From positions 115,697,806 through 115,761,805 of the forward strand of contig CM076849.1 in assembly GCA_039519185.1 (NCBI GenBank): a DNA stretch of 64,000 nucleotides. Direction: 5' to 3'. Each line of letters starts with the position of its first letter. Position 1 is the first letter of the stretch. Of this stretch, positions 1 through 11,295 are shown one piece after another. A model generated the notes under the pieces. The model was not told the origin of the DNA, ran no database searches, and worked only from the letters and a program-made list of their open reading frames with translations. This stretch comes from Astragalus membranaceus. Taxonomy: Eukaryota > Streptophyta > Magnoliopsida > Fabales > Fabaceae. Both the position numbers and the translations under genes were made by a program.

Positions 1-280
1 TCCTTCCTTGCCTATCTATGTGTTGTGATCTAATATGTGTAGTTTAGGCTTGATTTTTGTTTGCAAATTCAAATATTGTTGCTTAATGATTTGATTCCAC
101 TGATTGTGTTATGCTTGAATCCACCAATTCTTTCTTACATTCATTGTTTTCATTTCTAAACGGCCAGGCACAAAAACGGTTACTAGTGGCAATCCATCGC
201 AACCTTTGTTGGTTTGATTGTCATGAAAGCCTCAATTTCAAAAGACGTTTCAAAAAGATTTTTATTCTTAAGGCTCGTTA

Positions 281-341
281 GAACTACGTCGCTTTGATTC
301 CCATTTGGGATACGTAGGAGCGAGTCACATTCTCGTCAAGC
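281..341 (+). other. TACGTAG hairpin block, copy 1 (A 5' LTR)
   Basis: CTACGTCGCTTTGA is followed by an inner pair TTCCC/GGGA and then TACGTAGGAGCGAG and a TCGTCAAGCG tail. Related blocks occur at 803-871, 7987-8055 (-), 21509-21575 (-), 30569-30637 (-), 32476-32535, 32995-33062 and 42381-42449. The outer arms can pair with each other (CTACGTA with TACGTAG). The function is unknown. Confidence 0.6.
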
Positions 342-802
342 GCGATCATAAAAAGTTTAGCATTTGCATAACAAAAAGAAAAGAGTTATTTTCCTAACAA
401 AAAGAATCACTTTCGCAAACCTTTTCCTTTCTAAAAACCATTTTCAACCCATCGTCGCCAGTGGTTAATCAGAACCCTTGTTCGTCTAGCCATTGGTAGC
501 GATGTCTTTCTCCCCAAAGTATAACAAGCGATGATCACTCGTAGCCTTTGTTAGTTTGATCATTCGTGCCAATCAATCTCTTTCGAAAACCACTTTCAAA
601 AGAGCAAATAAAAATGGGTTGCTACTAATAGTCAATCAGAACCTTTGTTCGTCTGACTAGTGGTATTGACTCTCATTTTCTAGAGTACTTAGCGGTGATT
701 ACCCATGACCTTGGTTAGTTTAATCATTCACTAAATGCTCGTCCTATTTCGAAAACTCGCTAAAAAAGATAAAAAACAAAAACTTTTCAAAAAGACAAAG
801 AA

Positions 803-871
803 GAACTACGTAGCTTTGAATTCTCCATCGCACCGGGAGATACGTAGGAGCGGGCCATGTCCCGTCAAGCG
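803..871 (+). other. TACGTAG hairpin block, copy 2 (A 5' LTR)
   Basis: CTACGTAGCTTTGAA, then an inner stem TTCTCC/GGGAGA around a CGCACC loop, then TACGTAGGAGCGGG and CCCGTCAAGCG. The inner stem differs from copy 1 yet still pairs. B's LTRs carry a near-identical block in B's own sense orientation. Confidence 0.6.
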
Positions 872-1009
872 TTTTTTCTAAAAAACCATTTTTCCCCCTT
901 TTTCATAATGAATAAAGATTTTCATTAAGAATTTTTCAATAAGAAGTAGAGAGGCAAAATTAAGTATTTTCAAGTCAACACACTAAAACCACACATTTAA
1001 TTAAAGGTT

Positions 1010-1027
1010 CCCTCTCAGTAGAGAGGG
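1010..1027 (+). other. Short CCCTCT/AGAGGG hairpin near LTR end
   Basis: CCCTCTCAGTAGAGAGGG folds on itself. In element C the equivalent at 42618-42634 reads CCCTTTAGGTAGAAAGG, where both arms have changed together. It is followed in both elements by GTGTGGGGTGCTAA and a CCGACCCCCGAACC block. Confidence 0.5.
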
Positions 1028-4000
1028 CGTGTGGGGTGCTAACACCTTCCCTGCGAGTAACCGACCCCCGAACCCTATTCTCTAGTTTTGCAAGACCAAT
1101 CGTTTTCCAAAAAAGGTTTTCCTAATATTTTCCTTAATAAATATTGGTGGCGGCTCCATTGTCTTAGAAAAAGTTGTGAACGAGGAAGGTTCTCCCTCGG
1201 GGACATTGGTATTTCGTACCTTGTCTCGCCTCTAAAAAAATAAAAAAAAATAAAAAAAAAATCAAAATCAAAAATCATTTTTAAAAAAAAGGGGCATCAT
1301 TCTTGCATCATTCGCATTGGCATTTCATATTTTATCTTGCATTAAAAATACCAAAATTATTTAGAATAAGCCACACTCTTCGAGTGGTCATTCTCCACGC
1401 ATTTGCATCATACTTGCATATCATAATTTGTTCATTCATTCATTGCATAAAATAAGAGTTGTGATGAGAAGCGAGACGTTCTTGCGAAACAATCATCCTT
1501 TTTGAAAAAGTTTATCCTTACTTGGTTGCAAACTCAAGGTGTTCCAAGGCACTCAGTTTTGCAAATCAATAGCTCATTTGCATTTCTTTCAAAAGCACTG
1601 CATCCCATCCATTCTATGACAAAAGACTGAAATAGTGTATCAAAGAAAAAACAAATTTTGAACTGATGTTAACTCTCTGTGAAGCATTCTTCTAATGAGC
1701 GTGCATGCTATGAGTACATTCTCTTGTTTGAGTTGGTTTTCCTCCCTTACTACAGTTTCCCATCCAAGTCTAGTCCCGCCCCGTCCACCCATAAAGTGCA
1801 TATTCTCCCCATCAGTGCGTATTTGACTTTTGGTTCAAGTCCTCCATGCTGGGGCAAGTCTGTGATCATTAATTCCCCTTGATTAATATCATATTCCTTC
1901 AGTGCAAGTCTCTCAAAAAATAATAATAATAATAATAATAGTATAATAATAAACAAGAAAACAAGCTCGCTAGGTTGAAAACCCGCAAAGGGCGGCCTAG
2001 GCAAAAAGGAGCGCCCGGTGGACTGAAAACTCGCAAAGAGCGGTCCAGGCAAAAATTAGGGCACAAAAAGGAAAAAAGAGCAAACACATGAAGATAGATA
2101 AATTATTGTTCTAAAGCTAAGTCTTATAGAAATAAGCAATCGGGATTTGAAATGAAGTTTGGCCATCTCCTCAAAAACCCCAAAATCCCAGAAAGTCCCT
2201 TTCCTACCCACCTTGAGCCAAGAAAAACCAAAATCCAAAAATCACCCCAGACAAGGATCACCCCAAATAAAAAAAACAGTGCATCACTTTTTGTCAGCTC
2301 ACCCGAGTCAAAAAAAAAAGGGAAATTAAAAAAAAAGGGGGGATTCAAAAATGAAAATCCCAAAACAAAATACAAAAGAAATGTAAGTGGTGAGCTGGTA
2401 CATGTTACCACAAAATACAAGAGATCCTTGTCTAAATAAACCTTCAAACACTTCATCATTCCAACACCTGATTCCATAAACCTTCAAACACTTCCTTTGG
2501 CCTCAACATCAAACCCCTTGTCATTCTACCATGAGACACGAATTTGCTTTAACAGAGCCCAAACAAGCCCAATAACCATCTTCCTCGTAGACCATTAACC
2601 GTCAATCAACGCCGAACAAAACTCATCCTCCCATTAGCCTCAGAAACTTCATTAAGCCTAACCCTCCTTCCTCCACCAAACACCACAATCCCGAAAAGTC
2701 CATTCCGATCAATGACCGATTGCTTTTGTTCACTCAAATTCTAATCTTAGGACGAACAAGCTTATCTATGTATAATGTGTTTGCTCAAAAGAAAAACAAA
2801 CGATCAGAAAAAAGAAAGCTGATCAAGAAAGAATAAACCCTCAAAAAAGAGAACTGGGGAAACAAAAACGAACAGTCAGAAAAAAGAAAGCTGACAAAAT
2901 AAAAAAAGAGGGACTTGCACTCCAAAACACATTCAAGATGCATTAAAACAAGGTTTAGTGATCACCAGGTAAGGATTCTGTCGCACCAAAAGTCAAGACA
3001 TCAGTAGAGAACCAAAGATTTGCACTGAGAATACCACTCAGACCCAAAAGTTGAGGCATTCTCCTCACCACCCACACACCCTAGTCTTGGGAAAGTCTGT
3101 TCAATGCCCATCCCATGTCACTCCAGTTGTCATTGTCATTCCAAAGTGGGGCAAGTGCGTTCCCATTCCTTCACCTCATTCGTTCCTATAAAAACCTCAC
3201 CGGGGGCAATCTCTCAACTCACTATCCTAAACAAGGCCTTGTCATTCTAATTGGGGCAGCTTTGTCCTTGTTATGACTGAGGCAACATCAAACTCTATGG
3301 GTTGAGACAAAATCTCTTTTGCTCCACCTTTCATTGCAAAAGCCGAAGCATTCCCAATTCATCATCTTCTACACCCCTAGTTGTTGTCACCACTAGACAG
3401 GGGCAAGTTATTCACTCGTCAAAGACCTGAATTGGGGCAATCTTGTATCTCTTGGTCCTTCATAAGCTTCGGCAATAACCATGTCTGTCATTTCTTCACT
3501 TGCCATAAATGTCCATACCCTAAACCAATTTCAAGTTAACTAAATCATCCATTCACATTCGCACTCCTATGCATGCTTACTAGACAATGCTTCAAAAAGA
3601 GAGAACACAAGTTGTTTACGTGATATCTAAAATTCAGTCATCATGGAAAGAAAGAGAAAACAAGTGAGGTTGTTTGTAAATAAAAACCTTGAGAACACCA
3701 GAGTTTGAATCAAATTCAATTTTTTCAACAGAATGGTCAATAATCATCTCAATTCCTCGCATTCGAAGTCTCGCATCTCATCTTCACAAAATGTTTACCT
3801 CATGCATCTAGGCATTTCAATCTATTCATTATAGCATATGCATCAAAGCATTACATTTGCATCTTCACATTTTGTGCATTCATCACATAGTAAAGAAGAA
3901 AAAGCAGAAATCTTTTCATTGCATTGGCATCATATTAATGTTCGCACTTCATAAAAAAGGAAAAGAACAAAATCATTGCATGTCATTCATCATTAGAGCA

Positions 4001-5415
4001 TTACATTTTGCATCAGATATTTCACAGAAAAAGAAAAGAAAACAAAAAGAAAACAAAGAAAAGAAACCACAAAAGCAACACAAAAGCATTCCATATCATT
4101 CATCATTTCACAAGCATTCCTTTGTCATTCAATCATCAAACATTAAAGCAGTGCATATGCATCATATTAACGTTAGCATTTCCATAAAAGAAAAAAGAAC
4201 AAGAATCATTGCATCAAACATCAGAGCATTGCATCATATTAATGTTTGCATTTCATAGAAGAAGCAAAAAGAAACAAACAGAACAGGAGCATTTCATTCA
4301 TCAAAGCATCAATCACCGCATACACTTGCATTCAAACATCAGGGCATCGCAACATAGTAATGTTTGCATTCCATAAAACAAAAAGAACCAAAGGTTCATC
4401 ATCCCATCAAACTTCAAGACAATACAGTTGCATCACATCAATACTTGCATCTCATAGAAGAAAAGAAAGCTAGAACATCCCATGTCATTCATCATTTCAT
4501 GTTATTCATCATTTTATAGCAATATTCCCATTTCATAAAAAAAAAAGGGGGAAGAGAAAGTTTTCCTTTGCATTAAAATACATGATCATTCCATCAAAGC
4601 TTTGCATTCGCATATCCATGATTCTTAAGAGAGCAAAAAAGAAGCCAAAAGAGAGAAAAGAGAAGAGCCTAGAGAGCAACAAAAAAAAAAGAAGAAAAGG
4701 AAGAAAAAGAAGAGAAGCTAGAGAAAAAGACATATAAGAACAGTAGAAGCTCATGCATTCATCAGACATAAGCAAAAGAAAAAGAAAATCATGCATTGCG
4801 TACAGACAAGAGAAGAAAAGGAAAATCATTGCACTCATCAAAGCATATAAGAACAGTAGAAGATCATGCAGTCATCCGACGTAGACAAAGGAAATAAGGA
4901 GCTCATCATTCATCATAAGAAAAAAGAAAACAGCAATCATGGCATTTGCATTGCATGCATTTGTTCATTTTCAGCTACAGGTACAAAAAGAGGATGAGCA
5001 CTTCGGTGTTAGCCCTCGCCCCCAGATTCCAGAAAATATTCCCCAGGTTGGGAGTTCAGAAAGAAAAAAAAAAGAAGGAAAGAGAGAAATAGAAAAGAGA
5101 GCGCTCAAGCGCGCATTGCGGATTGGAGCACAGAGATCATCGCTCCCTTCTGCCCAGGTCTCACGTCGCGTACGAGCAACGCGATGGACCGCAGCCCCAT
5201 GTGAGGTTCAACGGAATAGTTGTATCAGCCTAAGATACAGTGGACGTCGTGCATTGATCAGTATATCAGTTCCGGAGCTGATAACGATCCCCCCGGTCAC
5301 TCGAAATGGCCAACAGGAAGAGCGTGCTCCTCAAAGCCACGTGCAAACTCGGATTCGTCAAGAGTTCGTTTAAGGATTACAGGTTTTAGGCAGCCTGGGC
5401 AATTTACCGCTTTCT

Positions 5416-5600
5416 GCACGCCAAGTGCCCATTTAAGGATTACTTTTCGGTTTGCACGCCAAGTGCCCATTTACTTTTCTGTCTGCACGCCAAGTGCCCA
5501 TTTACTTTTCGGTTTGCACGCCAAGTGCCCATTTACTTTTCTGTCTGCACGCCAAGTGCCCATCTTACCTTTCAGTCTGCACGTCAGTGTTCATTTACTG
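5416..5600 (+). repeat. 31-bp tandem repeat near 3' end of A interior
   Basis: The core GCACGCCAAGTGCCCA recurs at 5416, 5454, 5485, 5516, 5547 and, diverged, 5579. The spacing is mostly 31 bp. The same array sits at the equivalent place in B, with a 32-bp period. Confidence 0.85.
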
Positions 5601-5751
5601 TTTTCGCATCGACACGAAAGTGTCTATCTTTCAAAAAAAAAAAACATTCGGATTTCTCCAAATGGACAAAATTGGTATAATTTCTGAATTCTTTATTTCT
5701 ATTTTACCTTCGAAATATGTCTCGCGCAATTCATATTTCTTGGTAAAATCC

Positions 5752-5768
5752 AAATAAAGAGGGGCAGC
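5752..5768 (+). other. Polypurine tract of element A
   Basis: AAATAAAGAGGGGCAGC lies directly before the TG of the 3' LTR, the expected site for plus-strand priming. B has the equivalent AAATAAAGAGGCGCAGC on the minus strand at its own LTR. Confidence 0.8.
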
Positions 5769-6115
5769 TGTCATACCCAAATTTTGTCCGGCTTAGGTCC
5801 AAACCCTAATTTTCCACAAAAAAAATATATAATAAATTATGCATTGCATTTTGGGTTCTAGAAACCATTCCAAAGTTTTTGAAATCATTTTTAGGGCTAG
5901 AATGCACTTTTTGGGAAATTAGGGTTTTTAGGGTCAAAAAGGGCCTTTTGGTCATTTCTCACAAAAGGGTCTATAAAAATAATTTTTGCATGAAAATATT
6001 CTTCAAAAAGCCTCATGCATGAAAATAATTTTTAGAAAGTATAAAATTGATTTTATCATGCATATAATATTTTCTTGATGAATAAGGAAGTTATCCATGT
6101 TTTTAGGAAGGCACT

Positions 6116-6495
6116 CAATCGATTACATCATATCCTTCATTCAAGCAAATAATCGATTATTCCACTCCTTTCAGTCAGGAGCATAATCGATTATTCACTC
6201 CTCTCCATGCAGGCCAATAATCGATTATCACCTATTAAGGAAGCAACTAATCGATTATGCCATCTTTTAAACTAAGCCTATAATCGATTATGAAGTATTT
6301 TTGGAAAGTGTCAACATATTTTTGAAGCACCTAATCGATTATACCAAGGCTATAATCGATTATCCTCCTGAAAATAGTCAAGAGCATAATCGATTATTGA
6401 CTCTGAAACCCAAGGCACATAATCGATTATTGAATCTGAGATCCAGGGCACATAATCGATTATGCATATCAAGTGTTTTTCAACATAATCGATTA
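6116..6495 (+). promoter_or_regulatory. Phased array of TAATCGATTA palindromes in U3 of A
   Basis: The 10-bp palindrome TAATCGATTA starts at 6150, 6184, 6218, 6248, 6281, 6332, 6353, 6387, 6420, 6453 and 6486. A CAATCGATTA variant is at 6116. Steps are 34, 34, 34, 30, 33, 51, 21, 34, 33, 33 and 33. The spacers share little sequence. The last copy ends 34 bp before the TATA box. A dimeric DNA-binding protein is the natural reading, but none is identified. Confidence 0.8.
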
Positions 6496-6528
6496 GCCTA
6501 TTTCCTAAAATAGATTAAATCTGATTTC

Positions 6529-6538
6529 CTATAAATAG
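6529..6538 (+). promoter_or_regulatory. TATA box of element A LTR
   Basis: CTATAAATAG is the best TATA match in A's LTR. It lies just downstream of the palindrome array and upstream of a CT-rich leader, so transcription would start near 6560. Confidence 0.7.
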
Positions 6539-8654
6539 GCACCCCGTTTTTCATTTCAGAACACGGACAATTTCACAACTCCTCTCTGCTTCTCACACAC
6601 AGATTTTCATGAGATCAGAGAACAGACACGGATTTTTCACAAGATCAGAGAATCACACAGATTTTCACGAGATCAGAGAAAAAACCCATTTTTCTCGAAA
6701 TCTCTCACATTTTAGAAAAACTCTTCTACGCTTTATTTTTTCGCTCTATTCGTTCCGTTGGTCCGTCTGAGCTGATCTTCTGCAAGAGTTAGTTGCAGTT
6801 GCGTTCTTCAAGTGGTAGTATCTGCCTTCATCAGAGGTATTTCTGTCTTTATATTTGTTAATATTTAATCATTGTGATCCATGCCAAAATTGCCCTATGT
6901 GATTTAACTTAGCCATAGTGTCATTGTTAATGATGAACCACATGATTCCCACTTATGCCTAGTGCATCATGTTCTGAGTGGTGAAGATGGTCTCAGATGA
7001 TTCAACCCTTTTAGTTTATATGATGATTGGCAATGTGATTCACACTTGTGCACTTGTGCACTTAATCTTAAGTGTGAGGATTGACCAAAGTGATTCAACA
7101 TTCTTTGATACGTTGGTCGCTAAATAATTTGCTTGCCTATGCTGGCCAATGATCATGATTGAGGCAACTATTTTGCTTAAGCTTACAGTGTCATCGTCTA
7201 CTCTCATATAGAATATCATCAATACTTAGATAGGTCCATTCCTTACATCGCATCTTCCACTAGATGTGCATTTAGATTCCCTTGCGTTTTGTAGAAATAT
7301 TTGAGTATGGTTCTCGCCTAGCATCTTCCACTAGATGTGCATTTAGGTTCAATCTCGCCTACTCTTGTATTTTGCTTAATGCCCAATTCAAGCTCCTTCC
7401 TTGCCTATCTATGTGTTGTGATCTAATATGTGTAGTTTAGGCTTGATTTTTGTTTGTAAATTCAAATATTGTTGCTTAATTAATGATTTGATTCCACTGA
7501 TTGTGTTATGCTTGAATCCACCAATTCTTTCTTACATTCATTGTTTTCATTTCTAAACGGCCGGGCACAAAAACGGTTACTAGTGGCAATCCATCGCAAC
7601 CTTTGTTGGTTTGATTGTCATGAAAGCCTCATGTTGCGCCCGAAAAAGTCCCCGAGGGAGAACCTTCCTCGTTCACAACTTTTCTTAAGACAATGAAGCC
7701 GCCACCAATATTTATTAAGGAAAATATTAGGAAAACCTTTTTTGGAAAGCGATTGGTCTTGCGAAACTAGACAATAGGGTTCGGGGGTCGGTTACGCGCA
7801 GGGAAGGTGTTAGCACCCCACACGTCCTCTCTACTGAGAGGGAACCTTTAATTAAATGTGTGGTTTTTAGTGTATTGACTTGAAAATACTTAATTTTGCC
7901 TCTCTACTTCTCATTGAAAAAACTCTTTATGAAAATCTTTATTTATTATGAAAAAAAGGGGGAAAAGTGGTTTTTTAGAAAAAATGCTTGACGGGACATG
8001 GCCCGCTCCTACGTATCTCCCGGTGCGATGGAGAACTCAAAGCTACGTAGTTCTTCTTTGTTTGGAAAACGGTTTTTGTTTTTTATCTTGTTTAATTGTG
8101 AGAATTGAGCTTTCATGATGATCAATTGAGCAAAGGCTCCAAGTGACCACCATTAGCACTCCATTGTTAATAATCATGCAAGCAAAGGCTTCGCAAGACT
8201 ACTAACAAAGTTTTTGATTTAGTGAAAATCTTTAGGAAAATTAGGCGTTCATGATGATCAATTGAGCAAAGGCTCCAAGTGATCGCCACTGGTACCTCAT
8301 TGTTAATAATCATGCAAGCAAAGGCTTCGCAAGACTACTTAACAAAGTTTGATTTTGAAGAGTTTTCGCAATTGGATTGATTCTCGTTTAGGGAAAAGAA
8401 AATCAGTTATTTTGAAAAAAAGGTTGGTGAGAAAAAGGTTTACCTAGGGGAAAGAAGTATGTTTGTATTTATTTTAATTTAGAAATTGTTTGTTTTAAAT
8501 AGGGATTTTAGGACATGATCCGTAACGGTTCATTTGTAGTCCTAAAAAGCTGACTAATCCGACTGTACAGTCGACTTAATCCCCTATTTATATTTTTGAA
8601 ATTTTTATAAAATAATTTGTGTATTTAAAAAAATTAATGACGACACTAACAATT

Positions 8655-8845
8655 AATAAAGCGTAAAGTTAATAAATAAATAAATAACTATACATATAAA
8701 TAAATAAATGAATAAATAATAAATAATTATTTATATAGATAAATAAACAATATAAATAATAAATAAGTATGTACATAAATAAACAGTATACATAATAAAT
8801 AAATATATACAAAAATAAATAAATAAATTAAATAAATAAATGCAA
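8655..8845. repeat. TAAA-rich low-complexity tract in B LTR
   Basis: Irregular ATAAATAAATAA repeats lie here. The partner LTR has the same tract at about 31250-31420 with small length differences, as expected for microsatellite slippage after insertion. Confidence 0.8.
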
Positions 8846-9137
8846 AACTAACCTCCAGCTGATCAATGCGATGAACGCCGAAACGGACCGAGCAATCTGA
8901 CCATATCAACCGCGAACCGGACTCCTATCTGGTCCGTTTTCACCCAAAAACCACCAAGTAAAGGACCCCAATGGCCATCCCAAAAATAACTAAAGACGGG
9001 CTTTCAATCTAACAGACTGCAAAAGCTAGTCCAAAAGAATTAAAGACAGGCTTTTAATCTAATGGACTGCAAATGCTAGCCCAAAAGATCACTTACCCCA
9101 TCAATCACCCATGTCCATAGCCTTTGCATCTCCATCT

Positions 9138-9146
9138 CTTTTATAG
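9138..9146 (-). promoter_or_regulatory. TATA box, B 3' LTR
   Basis: The minus strand reads CTATAAAAG. The partner LTR has TTATAAAAG at 31717-31725. Element G inserted 21 bp upstream of this box, separating it from the MSA sites in this LTR copy. Confidence 0.7.
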
Positions 9147-10440
9147 CCAAAGGCTAGGTAGTTCTTGTGTAATACCCCCAATTTTCGCTATTTAAATTAT
9201 TTAGCGTGAAATGATTTTTTATTAATTTAAATGAGTTGCTTGAAAAATAATTTGCTTGGATTTACAATTAATTTAATTATGTGACAAATTGAGTTAATTG
9301 CATCATCTTAGTTTATTAGGAGTGAGGGAGTCATTAGGGAAGAAATGTGTAAGTGAGGGGCAATGTAGTCTTTTACCTTATCCCTTTATAAACCCATTTC
9401 AGCTGAAACATAAACACAAACATATCACTTACTGAAAATCTGAAATCAGAAGGTTGGGAGAGGAGAGAATGCGTGAGGGCTAGGGGAGGAAGGAGAAGAG
9501 AGTTCTCTCTCAAATCTTAATGCATGTCTCATCTATCACCACCATTCATCTCCATATTTCATGCTCTTCAATTTGATGCCACTTTTGAAGCCATAGACCA
9601 CCTACTGTACCAATATCACGAATTGGGTTCTGTTGTGAGTTACTAGAAGCAGTTTGTTGAAGTTCTTGGTGCAAGCACAGAATCCAGTGAAAAATCCGTT
9701 GGAACCCTTTTCAGTGTTTCGTTCGTATCTCCCTGTACTGACCTCCGATCATCGTGATTCTTGTCCCTCTGGAAACTAGACACAAAGCTCTTCATTTTGG
9801 GCACAAGAACCGCATGATTTCATTGAGAAATGAGAGAGATATCACACTCACAACATTCGGTTTAAGAATCAGCCACTGTTCCGAAGCAGTCCTATTGTTT
9901 TGTTAATATCTCCCAAACCACTGGTTGCATGTTAGTGAATCTTTCTCCATCAGAAAGTAGACAAAATTCCCTTCACCGTAGACCCTCGTTTTGCTAAGAT
10001 TGGTGGAGATTTGAGTGAGTTACGCTTGTTGCAAATTGGCGTTTAGTTGCTGGAAACAGCAGGAGCGGATTCCGTTAGTTCGTGTTCGAGAAGTTTCGGC
10101 GTCGGGTGTATCGTCGTCACGAAAAGGTGAGTTCTAATACTCACTAGGATTGTTTTCAGCCTTTGCATTTCAATTGAGTCGCGAATTTGTGAAAATCCGG
10201 TGCGAAACCGTTTTGCGAAAATATCGTTTGAATCATGAGATTGATAAATCGTTGGACTGAAATTGTGATTAAAATTGCATGATTGAGTGTGATTGTTGAA
10301 TGAATATTATTGATTGTACTGAATGTACTGGTTTCCATGTCTGTATTGATGTGTTATCGAGTTTGAATGTGAATCGGAATGGACATGGGAACGATCGGAA
10401 TAGAAAAGAAAACGCGAAAACAGTTTTTCTGAAATACAGA

Positions 10441-10555
10441 GAGTCACGCACGGATCGTGTGTATGGGCGCACGGGTCGTGCGTGAGACTCTGAACCTCAT
10501 GGTGCCGTTTTTGAAAACGCGCACGGGTCGTGCGCCATAGCGCACGGACCGTGCG
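10441..10555 (+). repeat. Four CG-rich hairpins in G LTR
   Basis: Short inverted repeats of the form CGCACG-NNN-CGTGCG lie at 10445-10461, 10467-10482, 10519-10535 and 10540-10555. The first two are enclosed by an outer inverted repeat starting GAGTC at 10441 and ending GACTC at 10490. The 3' LTR repeats all of this 3924 bp downstream. The block stands out in otherwise AT-rich sequence. Confidence 0.75.
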
Positions 10556-10934
10556 TATCCTTCTGAAGCCAACTTTTAAAATATGTCCTAAGCTATTCCG
10601 AATGGTCCCAAGTCCCTTCTAATCCACTCTCCAAGTCTCCCCAAGGATGGGAGCACTGAAATCCTATGTGTTTGACTGTGATTGAATCCAAGTTATATTA
10701 GTGCCATGTGATTGGTTATGTTTAGATCATGTTCAGGTGCAGTGAATGCTCATGTGATTGACCATTGATTTCATGTTATGACGTTGTGATTGATATATGT
10801 GTTGGACTGACTCTTTGAGTAAGGTTAGTAAGTTAAGTTAGCAAACATTAGTAACCCATGTGAGATCACCAAATTATAAGGTTAAGTTAATAACTAGATC
10901 ACCTAATGTTCAGAATAAGATTAGGTCATGATAA

Positions 10935-11295
10935 GACTCAGTGATTGAGTATGCTTTCAGGTTAGGCTCAGTGATTGAGCAGTCTTCTTTGTTCATGGTC
11001 ATTGTATATTCTATATGTATCATTGTTCAGGCTCAGTGATTGAGCACAGTTCATTGTCAGGGTGACGACCCTTTTCAGATTAGTGTGCTGGGGGAGAGGG
11101 AGTCATGACCCTTATGAACCTAGGCCCCATCAGGGACTCACTAGTGATTAGTGAGGACGGGTTCACCGGAAGCTTATTATGCCAAGTGACCGGTGACACG
11201 CTAAGAATCATGGTTAGGCTCAGTGATTGAGCATAGTTCATGTTAGGCTCAGTGATTGAGCATAGTTCATTGTTAGGCTCAGTGATTGAGCATAG
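10935..11295 (+). repeat. CTCAGTGATTGAG repeats in G LTR
   Basis: The near-palindromic word CTCAGTGATTGAG occurs with G as preceding context at about 10935, 10965, 11030, 11217, 11246 and 11276. The last three are 29-30 bp apart with a shared CATAGTTCAT spacer. Confidence 0.75.

Larger units (their letters stand above)
1..1204 (+). mobile_element. Element A 5' LTR, 3' portion (Ogre-like)
   Basis: Position 1 corresponds to 7394 in A's 3' LTR, so the window opens about 1.6 kb inside this LTR. The match continues through 234 (equivalent to 7631) and then resumes at 32428, because the other copy is split by element B. Homology stops at 1204 in the terminal stretch reading CTCGGGGAC. The last 19 bases of the LTR, present at 33395-33413, are missing here, so the 5' LTR end and the PBS are lost. 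The segment contains two diverged tandem units (about 463-640 and 640-760) and two copies of the TACGTAG hairpin block. No coding sequence is present. Confidence 0.85.
1205..5768 (+). mobile_element. Element A internal region, non-coding
   Basis: It is colinear with B's interior read on the minus strand (21118 down to 16429). No gag, protease, RT or integrase motif is visible in any frame. The open frames present (up to 155 codons) are low-complexity or arise from tandem repeats. The stretch at about 3840-4960 is dominated by GCAT/CATTTGCAT-type words with A-rich tracts. The start at 1205 corresponds to a point about 1.6 kb inside B's interior, so A's leader and PBS have been deleted. A must depend on another element's proteins, which fits a LARD-type (large retrotransposon derivative) element of the Ogre group. 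Confidence 0.75.
5769..7631 (+). mobile_element. Element A 3' LTR, left part
   Basis: It begins TGTCATACCCAAATTTTG after the PPT and is interrupted at 7632 by element B. The final CCTCA (7627-7631) is B's target duplication. Together with 32428-33413 it makes an LTR of about 2849 bp. U3 holds the palindrome array and a TATA box; downstream is a CT-rich leader with repeated GAGATCAGAGAA words. The first 40 bp match B's and C's LTR start, after which A's U3 is unlike B's. Confidence 0.9.

Noticed and set aside
2124..2477. Frames of 95-133 codons in A's interior, including 3857-4258
   Set aside because: Low-complexity Lys/His/Ile or Phe-rich products of A-rich and CAT-rich DNA, with no known domain.
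4939..5373. 144-codon frame in A and 179-codon partner in B (16859-17398)
   Set aside because: They agree for about 75 residues, then an indel puts the two elements in different frames; the compositions are low-complexity. Shared DNA explains the match.
6116..6495. CRISPR-like regular spacing of short palindromes
   Set aside because: The repeat is only 10 bp, there are no cas genes, and the setting is a plant LTR promoter.
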